A model generated the notes under the pieces. It was not told where the DNA came from. It did no database searches and saw only the letters and a program-made list of their open reading frames with translations. A DNA stretch of 35,482 nt from an uncultured Verrucomicrobia subdivision 3 bacterium (GTDB taxonomy: Bacteria > Verrucomicrobiota > Verrucomicrobiia > Limisphaerales > UBA8199). This document shows, one piece after another, positions 17,578 to 26,134 of this stretch. Positions within the stretch are counted from its first letter, which is position 1, and every line of letters begins with the position of its first letter. The position numbers were made by a program, and so were the translations under genes. Where the stretch lies: assembly GCA_903913865.1 (NCBI GenBank), contig CAIWMU010000161.1, positions 1 through 35,482 of the forward strand, read 5' to 3'.

Positions 17578-20127
17578 CGTCTCCTTGACAAGCGGGATCA
17601 GTGTATTCGTGCCGGTGGGATGTTCCTTATGACAGATGAAACAATTTCCCTTGAGGGTTCCGTGATAACCAATTCCCTTAAGGCGGTGATCCTTGACAAT
17701 CTCATGGCACTTTTCGCAATTCGAATCGGGAATCCCACCGGTGTAGGAATGACATTTGGTGCACCTGTCCGCACTGGCCCCCATCCGGTGTTTCGTTGAA
17801 AGCTGCCGGGGACTGATCATCGAGGAGAACTTCTTCTCAAACTGCATCTGCGCGGAAGTTGCCAGTCCCTTGTGAAATGCCCAGGCGCCAAACGAAGCCA
17901 TCACCACGGACAAAACCAACATGACCAGAGCCGCCCTAACGGCAAAGATCTCCCGGAGGGTCTTCGTGGCATCCACCGGTTCCCCACGTCCGAAGCTTTG
18001 GAACTTCGCATCCCCGTGACCGTGACTCTGGCCATGGGCCTCCGCATGACCATGGCCATGCACATCCCCATGACCATGCCCGTGGGCGTGGGAAGAGTGG
18101 GGCATGCTCAATGGATGGTGGTGCTCTATGTATTCCATCGGGGACCAGCCATGGAAAATTCCCGGGAGGGAGATGCGTGTGCCCGGGTTGATGAAGGCGA
18201 GGAACAGGTGTCCCCCGGTGGTGTTCATCGTCGAAAAGAACAGTGCGGCATGGATATACCAGGGGAGCAATGTTCCCCCCTTGAAATGAATCAGGATGCC
18301 GGTGACGGTGAACGTAAAGAAGTAAACGATGACCAGAAAGGCGTTGATCTTCTGCCCCGTGTTGAACCGCCCCGCCGGAGGCACAACCACCTTTTTGTCG
18401 AATCCACTCCGGATGCTCTGAACGATCCAGAGCAGGTCATTCGGCCCCCAGGTGAGCACCACCTTGATGTGCATCCAATGGACCTTTGGCCGCATCAGGA
18501 TCACCAGCGGCATGCCTATCACCCATATCGTCGCAAAGAACTTGTGGGTCAGGACAACCCGGGCGACGGTCCGGTGGTCTATGCTCCAAAAGCGGGATGC
18601 CAGCATCACGATGCCGCTGAGCATCAGCACAAGAAACGGCAGGGCATTGACCCAATGGAGAAGCAACTCCGGCTTGACGAAGCGCCTGAACCTGGCGAAC
18701 CGCAGATAATAGCGGTCATGCTCCGGATCGTATTCGATCAACTTCCCCTTCGACAGCTTCTTGAGCAGGTCAAGAATTGCCATCACGAAGAGCAGTAGAT
18801 CATCAGCCGGGTCGTTGCCCAGTTGTGCGGCAACCGGCAGGAAGAGACACAGGGTGTCCCTCAACTCAGCAGGTGTGGGGCCCACTTTGACGTAGATGTT
18901 GCCGTCAGCCAGCCGATGCACGAAAAGCGCATACGCCAGGCGCAGGGCCATCGCCTTGTGCTCTGGTTCAGCATCGCACTTCTTGATGCGCGTCTCCAGT
19001 TCCATGGCGGTTTCGATAACCGCCTCAACCTCGGGCAGTTCCCGGAACTCAGGAGTGCTCCAGACGGTGCGCCAATAACTGTCAAAACAAATCAATCCCG
19101 GCCGATCCTCTGGAACGGTCTGGTCGAGCAATTGCTCGATACTCCCTGATAATGTGACCAGCAGATGTCCGGCTTCCGCGAACGGAATCCTGACACAGAT
19201 GTCGATGTAATCCGGATGAACAGGAAACTGGGCGACGAACTCATCCATCCTCTCCTGCATGCCGCCGTAGAATCCGGTGAACTTAGTGAGGTAGGCCCTG
19301 ACGGCCTCTTTCTGCGCGGCCGTCTTCTTAACCAATCGCCCGGCTACCACATGCTGCCACCCCCGGGCCTCCATCTTCACCTGGGCGAAACGGTCCTTCA
19401 ACCCATGCAAGCCGTCTGTGGCCACCCCCGCATGCTCATGATCAAGAATCGGCTCCAGAACACTGGCCAGGAACCGCAACTTCGTCCTGCGGCACGCCGT
19501 CCCGATCTCTCCCAGAAACTTTACATCCGCCAGAAGTTCCTTGTCTGTCCGGCTCCCCAAATAATCCTGCAGATCATCCACCACCAGGAGCAACCCATGG
19601 CCGGAAAAGTGATCCTCGAACCGCGCCATCATCCCTGCGATCAACTCCCCATCCCCCTCGGGTACCGGTGCGGCCGGGAAAGTGTGGGAGACTCCCAACT
19701 TTGAAAAATACTCCTTCAACCGGGCCAGAAGCAGGTCCCTGAAGGACTTCGTTCCCTCATCCACCTCCATCCGGATCACCTTGAAGCGGCCGGCGATCGC
19801 GTCCAACCCGACCCCTTCCCCCCGGACCTTCAACACGTCCAACCCGCGGTTTAGTTCAGCGAGGTCGGCATGCTCTGCGATACTTGAAATCAGCGACAGC
19901 CAGAAGGTCTTGCCACCACCTCTGGACCCTACCAGTAAAACCGCTTCGCCGCTCCCCTGAAGGCCGATCTGCAGGTTTGGAAAAACCGAACGGGTCAGGC
20001 ACTCCGCCATGCCCGCAGAAATGACGCAATCAGTAACCGCCCGGACCGCCCCTTCCCTTAGATCAGCATCAGGCAGCTGGTCGAAATCCTTGATCGGCTC
20101 AAACTTGAATAGCTCGCGATATTTCAT
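16054..20127 (-). CDS. Giant fusion: DUF6079-like ATPase, cytochrome b, 23-heme c-type cytochrome
   Basis: This single 1357-residue frame has five parts. (1) Residues 1-480 are a P-loop ATPase: Walker A GSRGGGKT at 67-74, Walker B LLLVVDD at 179-185, and segments such as KDRFAQVKM, RMDEFVAQFPVHPDYID and EDRPGLICFDSYW that I recall from DUF6079 proteins of phage-defence loci. (2) Residues 488-650 are a four-helix cytochrome b-like domain (helices about 488-513, 524-545, 594-615 and 623-645) with candidate heme His491, His528, His626 and His640. (3) Residues 669-706 are a His/Gly-rich loop. (4) Residues 730-753 are a fifth helix. (5) Residues 789-1348 carry 23 CxxCH motifs. N-in topology plus five helices puts the ATPase in the cytoplasm and the hemes in the periplasm. 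By analogy with Geobacter CbcL it may oxidise quinol. The ATPase role is unknown. It is 49 bases downstream of the NHL/Ig gene and ends the operon. Confidence 0.9.
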   Translation of the reverse strand: MKYRELFKFEPIKDFDQLPDADLREGAVRAVTDCVISAGMAECLTRSVFPNLQIGLQGSGEAVLLVGSRGGGKTFWLSLISSIAEHADLAELNRGLDVLKVRGEGVGLDAIAGRFKVIRMEVDEGTKSFRDLLLARLKEYFSKLGVSHTFPAAPVPEGDGELIAGMMARFEDHFSGHGLLLVVDDLQDYLGSRTDKELLADVKFLGEIGTACRRTKLRFLASVLEPILDHEHAGVATDGLHGLKDRFAQVKMEARGWQHVVAGRLVKKTAAQKEAVRAYLTKFTGFYGGMQERMDEFVAQFPVHPDYIDICVRIPFAEAGHLLVTLSGSIEQLLDQTVPEDRPGLICFDSYWRTVWSTPEFRELPEVEAVIETAMELETRIKKCDAEPEHKAMALRLAYALFVHRLADGNIYVKVGPTPAELRDTLCLFLPVAAQLGNDPADDLLLFVMAILDLLKKLSKGKLIEYDPEHDRYYLRFARFRRFVKPELLLHWVNALPFLVLMLSGIVMLASRFWSIDHRTVARVVLTHKFFATIWVIGMPLVILMRPKVHWMHIKVVLTWGPNDLLWIVQSIRSGFDKKVVVPPAGRFNTGQKINAFLVIVYFFTFTVTGILIHFKGGTLLPWYIHAALFFSTMNTTGGHLFLAFINPGTRISLPGIFHGWSPMEYIEHHHPLSMPHSSHAHGHGHGDVHGHGHAEAHGQSHGHGDAKFQSFGRGEPVDATKTLREIFAVRAALVMLVLSVVMASFGAWAFHKGLATSAQMQFEKKFSSMISPRQLSTKHRMGASADRCTKCHSYTGGIPDSNCEKCHEIVKDHRLKGIGYHGTLKGNCFICHKEHPTGTNTLIPLVKETFNHKDTGFELEGKHAKLQCDECHKNKRTPESPGLYFMGLKHEACTDCHKDPHRGQFTVSCDKCHTPAGWTGRNLKFSHTNDSVFKLVGKHAVTDCRKCHKPDGPDAFLSSAKFKGLTQECKVCHEEPHGQQFAAACTTCHSPLGWRKENLLFVHNKDTKFPLVAKHEAVACEKCHVPKAPGEHLGTAQFHNLKSECADCHKDPHRNQFERNCTKCHSPNGFKRELISFVHNRDAKFQLIEKHAAAQCEKCHIPAPPEMKLASAQFRSLKSECVDCHKDPHDGQFERACAKCHAAPVEFSRKALQFEHAKDTKFPLIGKHAKVDCIKCHKPRPEGGKLASAQFRGLGMACETCHKVKHPEEYGATCVSCHSMEIMPKKYAGSDHILKYEANGEHITGKHLTAKCSSCHQPARIAQSGQVAKAGLFCVTCHKSDDPHKGALGEGCTKCHGPEGWKGEHLRFEHDAMSRFGLDQDHRKMDCTKCHDHVNWKTKGTTCADCHPKFYDKPKK

Positions 20128-20176
20128 TCTCTCGGATTCTGGTCTCGTCTAAAAATGCAGTTGTATCACCATGCAT

Positions 20177-21790
20177 CTAGGGCACCCATCTCAAGCGGTA
20201 AAAGCGGATGGCATGGTTCGTGGCCTCAAAATCCACAAACTCCAAAAGCCCCGCATCCTGGGCAAAATCCCTGATCGATTCCCACTGCTGCAGGTCGCTT
20301 GAGGCATCGAGGGAATAAGCATAGCCCGGGTCAAGGTTCAAGGTCAGGTGGAATATCTGGTTTGTCGCCATCGTGGAGGAGACAATCTCCATGACCGAGG
20401 GAGGAATCACCACCGAAAGATTCGCCACCTCGCTCACGACCGATCCCGCCTCATTGCTGACGACCACGGTGTAACTCCCGGACTGGATGCCCTGCACATC
20501 CGCCAATTCCAGCACACGGTTGATGGCTCCACTGATATTGTTTCCGTTTTTTCGCCACTGGTAGGATGGCGATGTCCCATCCGCAACCACTGCCATCACC
20601 ACATTCGCCCCACGCAACACGGTCTGGCTTTCAGGCTGACTCACGATTCTGGGCGCATCCATCACCACAACCCGGGTGATGCTACTCGTGAAAGTGCCCC
20701 ATGAACTGGCCACCACCACGGAATACAGCCCCCCATCACCCACTCCAGTTGATGGAATCGCCAGGGTCATGTTTGTCGCCCCGCTAATGGGAAGTCCACC
20801 CTTCCACCACTGACACGCAAAATCTCCAGCCCCACCTGAGGCAACCGACAAAGTGAGATCCCCACCGGCGGGAATAACCCCATCCGAGGGCTCCACATGA
20901 AGATGGAAAAAGGAATCCAACCCGAACAGTTCCACCCTGCGGGTATTGGCAGAGGCCACAAACAGACGGTTCGCCGCATCCAGAGCCAATCCGCCCGGGG
21001 ATGCCAGCTGCCCTGGAAGTGATCCAAAAGACCCCACAGTGGACACGGACGCTCCTGTCGCCGCGTCAAAAACCTTCACCAACCCTTGAAAAGTATCTGC
21101 CACGTAAAACCGCCCCGCCTTGTCAAAAAACGCCGCCTGCGCCCGCCCGGATGTGGCAGTTGCTCCGAGTTTGAAACTGCGCGAAAACGCCCCCGCCCGG
21201 TCAAAGACCTGGCAGCGGTCATTGTTTTGATCCACAACAAAAACCTCCCCATTCGTCCGGACACCCAGCCCCGCCGGGAAACTAAATTCCCCACCCCCCT
21301 GCCCCGACCCGCTAAACTGGTTCGTCAACACCCCACCGACATATACCTTCACCAGGTTGGCCCGGCTGTCGGACACATACACCCGCCCCCCATCCACATC
21401 GGGATCAATGGCAATATGGTTTGGCATCAGAAACTCGCCATCCCCAACCCCCAACTTGTAGCGGGGATTCCAATCCGCATCAAAAACAGTGACACTCCCG
21501 GAGGCCTCCTCGGCAAGATAAATGCTCCCCTGCTGGTCGATGGCAATCCCGAGAGGCCCGGCGAATCCACCACGCCCGTCAACCTTCCTTCCAAAGGCAT
21601 CAAAGACCACCACTTCTCCAGCCGAAGGCTCCGTGACATAGGCCCGCGCCTGCGCGTCTATGGCAACGCGTGCCGGAGCCTGGAGCGATTTGGAGTAACC
21701 GCCGAGCCATGTCGCCACCGGGGCGGCACTCTGGCCCACCGCACTCAGGGCGATGGTCAACAAATACAGGGCAATGCAGGTTCTTTTCAT
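20177..21790 (-). CDS. Secreted NHL beta-propeller with Ig-like domains
   Basis: The 537-residue product has a signal peptide (about 1-20, LYLLTIALSAVGQSA). NHL-type propeller repeats follow over about 30-300, with recurring 'AIDxxxxxYVxExxxGxVxVFD' strands. Two Ig-like domains come next (about 310-470, CQWWKGGLPISGATNMTL and YQWRKNGNNISGAINRVLEL). The C-terminal module (YSLDASSDLQQWESI...IRFYRLRW) is of a kind abundant in secreted verrucomicrobial proteins. Propellers and Ig domains mediate protein contacts, so it may scaffold the cytochromes outside the cell; this is inference. Its ATG overlaps the stop of the radical SAM gene (ATGA), so it is co-translated with the assembly genes. Confidence 0.87.
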   Translation of the reverse strand: MKRTCIALYLLTIALSAVGQSAAPVATWLGGYSKSLQAPARVAIDAQARAYVTEPSAGEVVVFDAFGRKVDGRGGFAGPLGIAIDQQGSIYLAEEASGSVTVFDADWNPRYKLGVGDGEFLMPNHIAIDPDVDGGRVYVSDSRANLVKVYVGGVLTNQFSGSGQGGGEFSFPAGLGVRTNGEVFVVDQNNDRCQVFDRAGAFSRSFKLGATATSGRAQAAFFDKAGRFYVADTFQGLVKVFDAATGASVSTVGSFGSLPGQLASPGGLALDAANRLFVASANTRRVELFGLDSFFHLHVEPSDGVIPAGGDLTLSVASGGAGDFACQWWKGGLPISGATNMTLAIPSTGVGDGGLYSVVVASSWGTFTSSITRVVVMDAPRIVSQPESQTVLRGANVVMAVVADGTSPSYQWRKNGNNISGAINRVLELADVQGIQSGSYTVVVSNEAGSVVSEVANLSVVIPPSVMEIVSSTMATNQIFHLTLNLDPGYAYSLDASSDLQQWESIRDFAQDAGLLEFVDFEATNHAIRFYRLRWVP

Positions 21791-23319
21791 GTCAACACCT
21801 CGGTTTTGGCCGGTTTGGTTTTCCGTTTGAAGAACTTCTTTATCCGCTGCACCGGGCAGCGGCTTTCCGATTCAGCAAGATCCACGAACGCCTTCATATC
21901 CGGAGGAAGCTCCAGCCCCGTCATCTGATCCTTCAGATAGGAATGCTCCATCAGCAACTGCATGAGGGACTTCATGAATTCCTGTTTCCAGGCAGGCATG
22001 CTGAACATGCGCTTCATTTTTGTGACGTAGAACTCCCGGAATCCCCGGAACAGCTCCGCACGCACCTCGTCCAGGGTCATGGCAATCGGCTTCACCACCG
22101 GCTCCACCAGGTTGTACTTACGATAGTCCTTCGTCGCGATGTGGTCTTTGACATCCTTATAGAGATCTGCATACGGCCAGGGGGTGATCGCCAGGAAGAA
22201 TGCCATGTCAGGATCGTAAAACTTCGCCAGTTCAATGGTGCGGGCCATCTCCTCCTTGGTTTCATTCGGCATCCCCATCACGAAGGATGTCTCCGAAATC
22301 ATGCTGTGCTCGTTGATCAACTCAATCGCCCGCTTGCCCTGCTCAACCTTCGCATCCTTCTTGTAGAGATCCAGAGTCGCCTGGTTGACCGATTCCACGC
22401 CAACGTAGATGTGCTCGATTCCCGCCTTCCGGTAGCGGGGCATCAAGGGCTCATCCCGAACAATGTCATCCACCCGGGTCTCCAACAGCAGGCTCACTCC
22501 GAGGTCCCTCTCGATAAGCAGATCAAGAATGCGGCTCCACCGGGTCGCGTCCAGGGTTGGAATCTCGTCAGCGATCATCGCCACATCAACGCCATAACGC
22601 CCCTTGAGCATCTGCAGTTCGTCCACGAATTTCTCCGCTGAAACCGCCCGCCACGATTCCTTCCAGAACAGACGCTGCGAGCAGAAGGAACAGTGCTGCT
22701 TGCATCCCCTCGAGGAGGAGACGATCGCCAGGGTCGATCCCGGCTTGACGCGGTAGCTGTACTCTTTCCATGGAACCAGATCCCACGCAGGTTCCAGCGT
22801 GTCGAGGTCACGGACGAATCCGCGCTTCAAAGTGGCCACAATCTGCCCCCCCTCGCGGAATGCAATCCCTCGCACTTTCTTGAGATCCGCATCCGCCTTC
22901 CACGCATCCATCAACTCCACCGCAGCCACTTCGCCCTCGCCGCGAATGATGACATCGATTTCCGGGTGCTCCCTCAAAATCTCATCATACATGAAGGTCG
23001 GATGGGTATTCCCCAGTGCCGTCAGCACCCCGGGAATCTCCTCCTTCGCCACCCGGCACACTTCCATGCCGTCCATCACCGTAGCCGTGATGCAGGAAAC
23101 AAACACCGCATCAGGTCGCTCCCGCCGGAGCGTTTCGCGCACCTGTTCCAGCGTGTGAAAACGGGTCATCGCATCGTAAAGGGCGACCCCATAGCCCGCC
23201 TTTTTCAACGCGCCTCCCACGTAAAGCAGGCCCAACGGAAGCCATGAACCAGCGGACTCCACCACTCCTGAGTGGTAGGGAGGGGTCACCAACAGAATTT
23301 GTGGGCGTCTCGGTTTCAT
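21787..23319 (-). CDS. B12-binding radical SAM protein
   Basis: The 510-residue protein has an N-terminal cobalamin-binding Rossmann domain (about 1-150, with ILLVTPPYHSG, GGALKKAGYGVALYDA and GNTHPTFMYDEILREHPEIDVIIRGEGE). A radical SAM barrel follows, with the [4Fe-4S] ligands Cys206, Cys210 and Cys213 in CKQHCSFC. A helical C-terminus completes it. Relatives (BchE, HpnJ and similar) catalyse methylation, cyclisation or other C-C chemistry, usually with SAM and sometimes cobalamin. The substrate cannot be told here. It overlaps the CcsA gene upstream and the NHL/Ig gene downstream by four bases each (ATGA), so it is tightly tied to cytochrome assembly. The DNA encodes a classic Cx3Cx2C motif and nothing looks broken. 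Confidence 0.9.
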   Translation of the reverse strand: MKPRRPQILLVTPPYHSGVVESAGSWLPLGLLYVGGALKKAGYGVALYDAMTRFHTLEQVRETLRRERPDAVFVSCITATVMDGMEVCRVAKEEIPGVLTALGNTHPTFMYDEILREHPEIDVIIRGEGEVAAVELMDAWKADADLKKVRGIAFREGGQIVATLKRGFVRDLDTLEPAWDLVPWKEYSYRVKPGSTLAIVSSSRGCKQHCSFCSQRLFWKESWRAVSAEKFVDELQMLKGRYGVDVAMIADEIPTLDATRWSRILDLLIERDLGVSLLLETRVDDIVRDEPLMPRYRKAGIEHIYVGVESVNQATLDLYKKDAKVEQGKRAIELINEHSMISETSFVMGMPNETKEEMARTIELAKFYDPDMAFFLAITPWPYADLYKDVKDHIATKDYRKYNLVEPVVKPIAMTLDEVRAELFRGFREFYVTKMKRMFSMPAWKQEFMKSLMQLLMEHSYLKDQMTGLELPPDMKAFVDLAESESRCPVQRIKKFFKRKTKPAKTEVLT

Positions 23320-24143
23320 TGGAAGTAGGCCGAATGCATTGAGGGAAAAACGAACGGGAAAATCAGCACGGTCAGGACTGAGAGGACAAAGCAGGCGATC
23401 GTTCCCCAGGCAGTCGCACGGGCGCCCAGTTTGAAAAACAGCCGTGCATGCAACAAAATCGCATAGGCGAGCCAGGTCACGAGTGACCAGGATTCAATCG
23501 GGTCCCAACCCCAGTAGCGTCCCCAGGATTGATTGGCCCAAATCGCACCGGCACCGATGGTGGTGGTCCAGAAGACGAACCCGAACCCGATGAAACGCAC
23601 CGTGTAGGCCTCCACGACATCCGCACCCGGCAGGCGGTCCAGCCAGCGACCCGTCTCCCCCTTGAGTTTCCTCAGGAGAACGACTGCCGCCCCAAGCGCC
23701 AGAATAAAGGCCCCCACTGCAAGTTTGTTGAACACAACATGGAAAATCAGCCACATCGAGCGCAATGTCGGCGGGAGGCTGCGAGCTTCAGGATTTGTAA
23801 ACAGCCCAAACCCCATCATCAGGATCGACACAGGCAGGGCCACCAGGGCGACCGATCCCCAGTTCGGCTTCCGCCAGACGAAGATCAGCAGCATGACAAT
23901 CGCAATCCACGCATTCGAGGAGAGCACCTCGTATTTGAGCATGTAAGGCCCGTGCCCCACATGCACATAGCGCAGAACCAAACCGATGGTGTGCGGCACC
24001 AAACCGGCCGCTGTGGTCCATGTCGCCAGCCGGATCTTGTCAGGCCGGGCAAAAATCAGGGCCCAGGCAAACAGGGTTACCCCCCCGATATAGAGTGCCA
24101 CAGCACCCCAGTGTAATGTTGCTTCCCACGCAAATGGACTCAT
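23316..24143 (-). CDS. ccsA: Cytochrome c biogenesis protein CcsA (ResC-like), system II
   Basis: The 275-residue integral membrane protein has eight or so hydrophobic segments and the heme-binding WGWDPIE motif at 211-217 (the W-rich WWD-type signature). Candidate heme-ligand histidines lie at 51, 135, 232 and 270. With ResB it forms the heme exporter and apocytochrome ligase of system II. The ATG at 24143 is chosen because it overlaps the ResB stop in ATGA and begins MSPFAWEATLHWG. An in-frame start at 24212 would add 23 residues inside the ResB gene. It sits directly downstream of resB and serves the heavily heme-laden proteins of the cluster. Confidence 0.93.
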   Translation of the reverse strand: MSPFAWEATLHWGAVALYIGGVTLFAWALIFARPDKIRLATWTTAAGLVPHTIGLVLRYVHVGHGPYMLKYEVLSSNAWIAIVMLLIFVWRKPNWGSVALVALPVSILMMGFGLFTNPEARSLPPTLRSMWLIFHVVFNKLAVGAFILALGAAVVLLRKLKGETGRWLDRLPGADVVEAYTVRFIGFGFVFWTTTIGAGAIWANQSWGRYWGWDPIESWSLVTWLAYAILLHARLFFKLGARATAWGTIACFVLSVLTVLIFPFVFPSMHSAYFQ

Positions 24144-26134
24144 GGCTTTTGAACCTCCGCTTTGTTGCTCGAATTGGCTGTAGTGTGCCCGGCACCCCGC
24201 TCGGCGATCCAAGTTGTCTGTTTCCGGCTGACCTTCGGGTCGGAGGTAAACTGAATTTCCTCCACCAGCCAGGCCCCCTCGGTCTTCTTGAACACGTAAA
24301 GCATCTCGTAGGAATCCTTTGAAGCCTCTCCCACCTGTTCCCCGCTGCCTATCTTCCTATCGCGGTAGCGCCACTGCTCCTTCGTCCTCACCCGCATTTC
24401 ATCCTTCTGCTGTTCGACTCCCGTGATGTCCAGCGAAAGCAACTCCGAATCAAGGGTCAAACCGAGATCCAACCGCACTCCGATCAGTCCCAAAATCTTC
24501 CGCCCCTCTTTCACACCGACGACAGGATCTATCAATTTCACATCCCCACGGCGATAGGCTTCCGAAACGACCTGGTTGTAATGTTCCACCAACCCCCGTG
24601 CCTCCTCCCGTGCGCTGGGCTGGCAGCCCGGTCCGAGAACCAACCCGCACAGAAGCAGGGCAAAGACAGAGGCACCAGCGGTCCTTCCACCCACCGGATC
24701 GGCCTTTTCCACCGATGCAGCGCTCCCGGCTGGTGCGCCTTCGACACTTTTGCGGGGGGCGATATCCGCTGCGGATCCGCCTTCCTCCTCGACCATCCGC
24801 TGGAATCTCTCAGCGAACAACGGTGCAAACCGCTGCGGCTTCATTGCCAGAAACACCCGCTCCGTTGCGCCAAGCGGGGTGATCACAAGGCATCCATCCA
24901 GCTTGATGAGGGTGAAAATAATCACCGAACCCGCCATGATCAGGGTAAACCCGGCATAGGCCAGCCATAGAGCGGAATCCCTGCTGCCCCGCAAACGGGC
25001 CCAAAACGGTGTTCCACGCAACGCCAACCGTCCCCCATCCGGCAGGAGAGCCGACTGACCCACCCGGGCATCTCCCGTGAATAGAAGCGCTCCATCCTTC
25101 ATGACTCGAAGTTCCACCAGGGATGGATGCTGCCCCTCCGGCCCCACCCTCGCACGAACATAGGCCCTCATCCCCTCTGGCCCCCCAGATATCCCTTCAT
25201 ATCGCCCTTTACCCACACCGGCGAGCAGCGCAGCCTCCCGCTTCGTCTCCACTCCGGGCTTCTCCCACTCCAGAAGCGCCGCTGGCCCAAAATCCGACCC
25301 CAGGAACAATCTACCACCACCCACCTTCAGGTCATGGTTGACCGCTAGCTGGGATTTCTCTGCTCCCGCCGCCCCCTCCACCGAGACCTCAACCTGCAAC
25401 TCCCGCAGGTCTCCGTCCTTGTAGTGGGCCGACTTCACACTGTTCATTGTCACCGGTGAATTCAGACGGAAGGGCTGGCCCAGAATGCCCGAAAACTGCC
25501 CGGCCCAGGCCGCAGCGGTGGGTGGCAGGGTCTCACCCTCAACCAAATCCACGACCGCTTCCGTCCCGAACAATGCCCGACACGCCCCCCCCACAATCAC
25601 GAGCATCAGCCCCACGTGCAGCATGACGGAACCGGTCAAACCAAACCGTTTCTCAGCCCATACCTTTACCAGAGGCTCAGTTCCCCCCCCCCTCGCAGGC
25701 CGCTCAAACTGTGCCCTAAGGGGGGCGGAACTGAAATGAGCTGGCGTCATCCGCTGCGTCCATCCCACTCGCAACCGCCTGACCTGCTCGAGAATGACGA
25801 TCCAAAGCGAGGCTGTCGCCATCAGGGTCAACCCGAGAAACCAGCGGCTGTGAAACAGATCATCCAGGGCAAAGACTCTCACCAGCATCGACTGCATCTC
25901 CCCGCCTTCGCGCAACCGTGCCAGACTCTCCACCGTTGCGGATCCGGCCTGCGGCAGGCTCGCCCCAAGCCCGGTCGCAAACGCAATCGCCACGATCTCC
26001 CCGACAATCACCAGCGGGGAACGGAGGAACCTCCGCAGGGCGAGGGCCTTTAATCGCAACATCTCCTTCCAAAAGCCCAAACCTGAGGCGTTTGGATGTC
26101 CGATGCCGCGAGCGCTATGTGGGGCGCTTTTCAC
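24140..26134 (-). CDS. resB: ResB cytochrome c assembly protein fused to an extra C-terminal domain
   Basis: The 664-residue product starts with a ResB/Ccs1 body (about 20-430) with four membrane helices (about 41-60, 100-116, 168-187 and 389-411) and a large periplasmic loop. A Ser/Ala/Glu-rich linker (about 445-485) leads to a fifth hydrophobic segment (487-503) ending at Cys504. After that comes a soluble domain (about 510-630; VVGVKEGRKILGLIG..., TKEQWRYRD..., YVFKKTEGAWLVEEIQF) that resembles the ARC6/IMS (DUF4101) fold. ResB proteins of system II normally end after the fourth helix. N-in topology places the added domain in the periplasm. The start is GTG at 26134 in a GTGA overlap with the cytochrome stop. 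An ATG at 26062 is less likely because its purine-rich site abuts the start codon. Confidence 0.82.
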   Translation of the reverse strand: MKSAPHSARGIGHPNASGLGFWKEMLRLKALALRRFLRSPLVIVGEIVAIAFATGLGASLPQAGSATVESLARLREGGEMQSMLVRVFALDDLFHSRWFLGLTLMATASLWIVILEQVRRLRVGWTQRMTPAHFSSAPLRAQFERPARGGGTEPLVKVWAEKRFGLTGSVMLHVGLMLVIVGGACRALFGTEAVVDLVEGETLPPTAAAWAGQFSGILGQPFRLNSPVTMNSVKSAHYKDGDLRELQVEVSVEGAAGAEKSQLAVNHDLKVGGGRLFLGSDFGPAALLEWEKPGVETKREAALLAGVGKGRYEGISGGPEGMRAYVRARVGPEGQHPSLVELRVMKDGALLFTGDARVGQSALLPDGGRLALRGTPFWARLRGSRDSALWLAYAGFTLIMAGSVIIFTLIKLDGCLVITPLGATERVFLAMKPQRFAPLFAERFQRMVEEEGGSAADIAPRKSVEGAPAGSAASVEKADPVGGRTAGASVFALLLCGLVLGPGCQPSAREEARGLVEHYNQVVSEAYRRGDVKLIDPVVGVKEGRKILGLIGVRLDLGLTLDSELLSLDITGVEQQKDEMRVRTKEQWRYRDRKIGSGEQVGEASKDSYEMLYVFKKTEGAWLVEEIQFTSDPKVSRKQTTWIAERGAGHTTANSSNKAEVQKP

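Noticed and set aside
17872-18798. Open frame of 308 codons on the plus strand
   Set aside because: It is antisense to the cytochrome b and His-loop part of the giant gene. The product is rich in His/Arg/Pro from reversed codons and has no domain.
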